From Corynebacterium coyleae (GTDB lineage Bacteria > Actinomycetota > Actinomycetes > Mycobacteriales > Mycobacteriaceae), in NCBI RefSeq assembly GCF_030408635.1, contig NZ_CP047198.1:62001-126000 (forward strand): a DNA stretch of 64,000 nucleotides, written 5' to 3'. The translations under genes were made by a program, and so were the position numbers. Positions 61,312-64,000 of the stretch are shown here, piece after piece. The notes beneath the pieces are model-generated. The model saw nothing but the letters and a program-made list of their open reading frames with translations, was not told the origin of the DNA and searched no databases. Each line of letters opens with the position of its first letter. The first letter of the stretch is position 1.

Positions 61312-64000
61312 TTGAACAACGCTTCCTCTCCGTTCGATTTCAATGCAAACTTCTCCGCGCGCCGTTCCTCACGTCGCGGCTTCTCCGGTAAGCGCACCGC
61401 CATTGCAGGCATGACCGCAGTGTCGCTGGCGCTGTCTGGCTTGACTGTGCCGAGTGTTGTTGGTGGGGAGGTGCAGGTTGCAGGGGCGCAGGAAACTAAT
61501 AAACGTCCGGCAGGTTCGTTGCTTCAGGTGACCTCGAAGGCGGTCGGGCGGGACATTGAAATCTGGATCGCTGAGGATTCCTCGAATCAAACGTTTAATG
61601 AACTGATTTTCTCGATGCGTGAGAATGCGCCCTTGATCAATACCACCACAAAGGATCGTCGCTACCCGAAAGAACGCTATACGTTTGATGAGGTTTATAT
61701 CTCCAATGGCAGGAAATTTGTAAGGGAACAGGGACTTAGTGCGTCCCTCATTAATGCGGCGATTGGGGATAATTGGGAGCAGGGACTAAGCCAAACACCG
61801 AACAACGGGCCGGTAGCGCGTATTACTTTCAATAAACCAATTGCAACGAATGGCGGGGCAATTAAACTCGTCGCGAAGGGTGCGAACAAGAAAGGTCTAG
61901 ACAAAGAGGGAAAGAATACCCAGTGGCCGTACTCAGGTGGTCCTGCCTCGTCTGGGTTGACTAGATCCTGGGTCGAGACTGCGAAGCCGGGTTCTTTGTC
62001 TGGAACTGTGAAGCCTGGCTCGATTCAAAAGGTTGAACTCGTTGATGCCAATGGAAGCTCTACGACCGTATCCGTGAATTCTGACGGTAAAATCTCTGCA
62101 TCTGGCATTCCCGAGGGGGCTTACACCCTTGTAGTTACACCAGCACGCGGATACGCAAAGCCCGATGGTCGGCAGGTGAAGATTAAGGCCAATGAAGAAT
62201 ACAAGCTTGGGGATATCACTCCGCAGCGCGAGAAGGGATCCATTAAAGGATCTGTAACGAATGCCCCAAAGGACTCGAATCTGAAGATCCGTGTTACCGG
62301 AGTCGAAGATGCCACTCGCGATGTTGAAAAGATTGTTATTGTTGACGTAAACAACGGCGAGTACTCGGTTTCGGATTTGCCAACGGGTAAATACCGGGTC
62401 GAGGTTGTGGAAGAAACTGTTCCTGGTGACCTTGCCGTGCCTGACCCGCAGAGCGCTAACGTCACGAATAATGGCATCGAAACTAAGAACTTCGAGCTGA
62501 CTAAGCGAATTGGCTTCTTGACAGTTGAGCTCGATACTCCTGTACCGGTTGAAGTTAACGCGCGTCATAATGACAATGACATTTACCCTTTCGGAATGGT
62601 AGACCGTGGATTTACCTGGGGAAAGGCCCCAATTGGTTCTTACACAGTAGAAGTGAAGACGCCTGAGAGGTATTCGGTCAGAGGCGAGGCCGCGACACAC
62701 GTCTCGGAGAACGGCGATGGCAAGGTCAAGTTGACCGTTACCCGTGATAAGGGTTCGGTGTCTGGTTCTGTGGATCCGGAAGCTGTTGAAAAGATTGAGT
62801 TGGTTGACCCGAAGACGAATGAGCGTCGTGAGGTGTCGATTGATTCCAACGGCAATGTGAAGCTGGATGAGATTCCGACGGGTGACTACACGGTTGTGGT
62901 CACTCCGAAGGATAAGGATAAGTACACCGCGCCTAAGGATCAGACAGTGGAGGTGAAGAAGGACCAGGACACCAAGCTGGAGAATGTTGCGCCTTCGCGC
63001 GATAAGGGTTCGGTGTCTGGTTCTGTGGATCCGGAAGCTGTTGAAAAGATTGAGTTGGTTGACCCGAAGACGAATGAGCGTCGTGAGGTGTCGATTGATT
63101 CCAACGGCAATGTGAAGCTGGATGAGATTCCGACGGGTGACTACACGGTTGTGGTCACTCCGAAGGATAAGGATAAGTACACCGCGCCTAAGGATCAGAC
63201 AGTGGAGGTGAAGAAGGACCAGGACACCAAGCTGGAGAACATCAACCCGACCCCGAAGCCGACGACCAGCAAGCCGACGCCGACTCCGACGACTGAGAAG
63301 CCGACGCCAACTTCGACAACTGAGAAGCCGACGACCACGAAGGTGACCGTGACCACGTCGAAGCCGACGCCGACCTCGACGACTGAAAAGCCGACGACCA
63401 CGATGGTGACCACGTCCAAGCCGACGCCAACTTCGACAACTGAAAAGCCGATGACCACGAAGGTGACCACGTCGAAGCCGACGCCGACCTCGACGACTGA
63501 AAAGCCGACGCCGACCACGACCACTCCGGCCGAGACCAAGCCTTCCATTACCGGCACAGTCAAGGACAAGGACGGCAAGCCGCTGCCGCAGGACGGCGAG
63601 GGTAAGCCGAATGTCACGGTTTACGGACCTGATGGCGAGAAGGTTGCTGAGAACGTAGAGATCACGGATCCAGAGGGCAACTTCGAGATCCATGGTCCGG
63701 ACGACAAGCCGCTGCCTGACGGTAAGTACATCGTCGAGGTAGAGACCCCTGAGGGCATGAACAACCCACGTCCGAAGATCGTTGAGGTCAAGGACGGCGA
63801 GTCTGATCCGATCGAGTTCGAGGTCGACAAGTCGGAACGTGGCCGCAAGGACAAGTCTGACCGCATCGGTGAAAACACCGTCGGTGGTTGGTTGATCGAT
63901 GAGCACGGTAACCCGATCCAGGGTGCAAAGATCAAGTTCATCAAGAAGGATGTCGCTGATCCGAACACGATCTCGGTCGATCCCCGCACTGAGGAGACCA
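61312..64000 (+). CDS. large repeat-containing surface protein (SpaA/CNA-B-like), 3' end outside window
   Basis: An uninterrupted frame from TTG 61312 runs off the window (896 codons seen). GGAG at 61303-61306 gives a 5-nt spacing. The N-terminus is an extended signal peptide (FSARRSSRRGFSGKRTA, then AGMTAVSLALSGLTVP). After an adhesion-like domain, several CNA-B/SpaA-like beta modules follow (SGSVDPEAVEKIELVDPKT, GDYTVVVTPKDKDKYT), two of them encoded by a perfect 239-bp direct repeat. Then comes a Thr/Pro stalk (SKPTPTPTTEKPTPTSTTEK) and a further CNA-B/SdrD-like module (GTVKDKDGKPLPQDGEG). Cell-wall anchoring by LPxTG is expected but not seen here. Codon use is AT-richer than in the neighbours. 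Confidence 0.8.
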   Translation, partial: MNNASSPFDFNANFSARRSSRRGFSGKRTAIAGMTAVSLALSGLTVPSVVGGEVQVAGAQETNKRPAGSLLQVTSKAVGRDIEIWIAEDSSNQTFNELIFSMRENAPLINTTTKDRRYPKERYTFDEVYISNGRKFVREQGLSASLINAAIGDNWEQGLSQTPNNGPVARITFNKPIATNGGAIKLVAKGANKKGLDKEGKNTQWPYSGGPASSGLTRSWVETAKPGSLSGTVKPGSIQKVELVDANGSSTTVSVNSDGKISASGIPEGAYTLVVTPARGYAKPDGRQVKIKANEEYKLGDITPQREKGSIKGSVTNAPKDSNLKIRVTGVEDATRDVEKIVIVDVNNGEYSVSDLPTGKYRVEVVEETVPGDLAVPDPQSANVTNNGIETKNFELTKRIGFLTVELDTPVPVEVNARHNDNDIYPFGMVDRGFTWGKAPIGSYTVEVKTPERYSVRGEAATHVSENGDGKVKLTVTRDKGSVSGSVDPEAVEKIELVDPKTNERREVSIDSNGNVKLDEIPTGDYTVVVTPKDKDKYTAPKDQTVEVKKDQDTKLENVAPSRDKGSVSGSVDPEAVEKIELVDPKTNERREVSIDSNGNVKLDEIPTGDYTVVVTPKDKDKYTAPKDQTVEVKKDQDTKLENINPTPKPTTSKPTPTPTTEKPTPTSTTEKPTTTKVTVTTSKPTPTSTTEKPTTTMVTTSKPTPTSTTEKPMTTKVTTSKPTPTSTTEKPTPTTTTPAETKPSITGTVKDKDGKPLPQDGEGKPNVTVYGPDGEKVAENVEITDPEGNFEIHGPDDKPLPDGKYIVEVETPEGMNNPRPKIVEVKDGESDPIEFEVDKSERGRKDKSDRIGENTVGGWLIDEHGNPIQGAKIKFIKKDVADPNTISVDPRTEET
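62746..63239. repeat. perfect 239-bp direct repeat within the surface protein gene
   Basis: 62746-62984 and 63001-63239 are identical base for base and are offset by 255 bp (85 codons), so the frame is kept. Each encodes one beta module starting DKGSVSGSVDPEA. Absence of even silent differences points to recent duplication or ongoing gene conversion. Confidence 0.95.

Noticed and set aside
61933-63906. 657-aa minus-strand frame
   Set aside because: It is the shadow of the large surface-protein gene; its repeats (RRGRRRLRRGH) mirror the Thr/Pro stalk. The plus frame has a signal peptide, modules and a ribosome-binding site.

Overview
The window looks like chromosome from a mycolic-acid actinomycete, almost certainly a Corynebacterium. 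The reasons are high GC, many leaderless genes (a TANNNT -10 box ending 6-8 nt before the ATG/GTG), and a complete arabinogalactan block: a single Emb arabinosyltransferase, AftA, DprE1/DprE2, GtrA, GlfT1 and the Wzm/Wzt galactan exporter. I cannot name the species.

Layout. 0.1-24.5 kb is housekeeping and accessory metabolism: an HTH/Cys regulator, a glutaminase-STAS-SRPBCC fusion, an AAA/DUF4143 ATPase, a GH13 enzyme, an M20 peptidase and TetR pair, AMP nucleosidase, a sirtuin followed by a GT87 mannosyltransferase, secreted proteins, a ROK regulator, DUF885, AbrB and TauE/SafE transporters, a basic amino acid antiporter, HrpB helicase, a 2H phosphodiesterase and a DUF222/HNH protein. Most neighbours are divergent pairs with very short promoters or convergent pairs with overlapping 3' ends.

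24.5-31.5 kb is a mosaic island of visibly lower GC. It is bounded by a duplicated HNH-alkB region: a truncated alkB on the left, a truncated HNH gene on the right. Inside are a secreted 192-aa two-cysteine protein, a 96-aa membrane protein, a membrane histidine kinase, a 55-aa secreted-peptide gene and a NarL-type response regulator. The peptide gene lies between kinase and regulator and overlaps the regulator start. An IS21-family element (28797-31438, 5-bp target duplication) later entered upstream of the intact alkB. I consider this candidate peptide-sensing/bacteriocin-like cassette the most likely undescribed system here.

31.5-35.1 kb is a run of plus-strand genes (AlkB, LysE, SDR, S4, VOC, beta-lactamase-fold protein). 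35.0-55.0 kb holds an M13 peptidase, a cutinase-family protein, and the arabinogalactan genes interrupted by a two-component/ABC-FtsX module (42-47 kb), ending in wzt-wzm, a class-V aminotransferase-fold protein that lacks the usual lysine, and a quinone oxidoreductase. 55-64 kb contains two tRNA-Ser, two identical tRNA-Arg(ACG), a large Asn-rich repeat surface protein, MgtE, and the start of a very large repeat-containing surface protein running off the window.

Two structural signals cut across the genes. The decamer TCGTCGATAA is found 16 times, on both strands and in coding and non-coding DNA, with many near variants. There are also two families of intergenic inverted-repeat elements: a 116-bp element at 5590 and 9048, and an AGTTCC/GGAACT double-hairpin element at 47010 and 51894.
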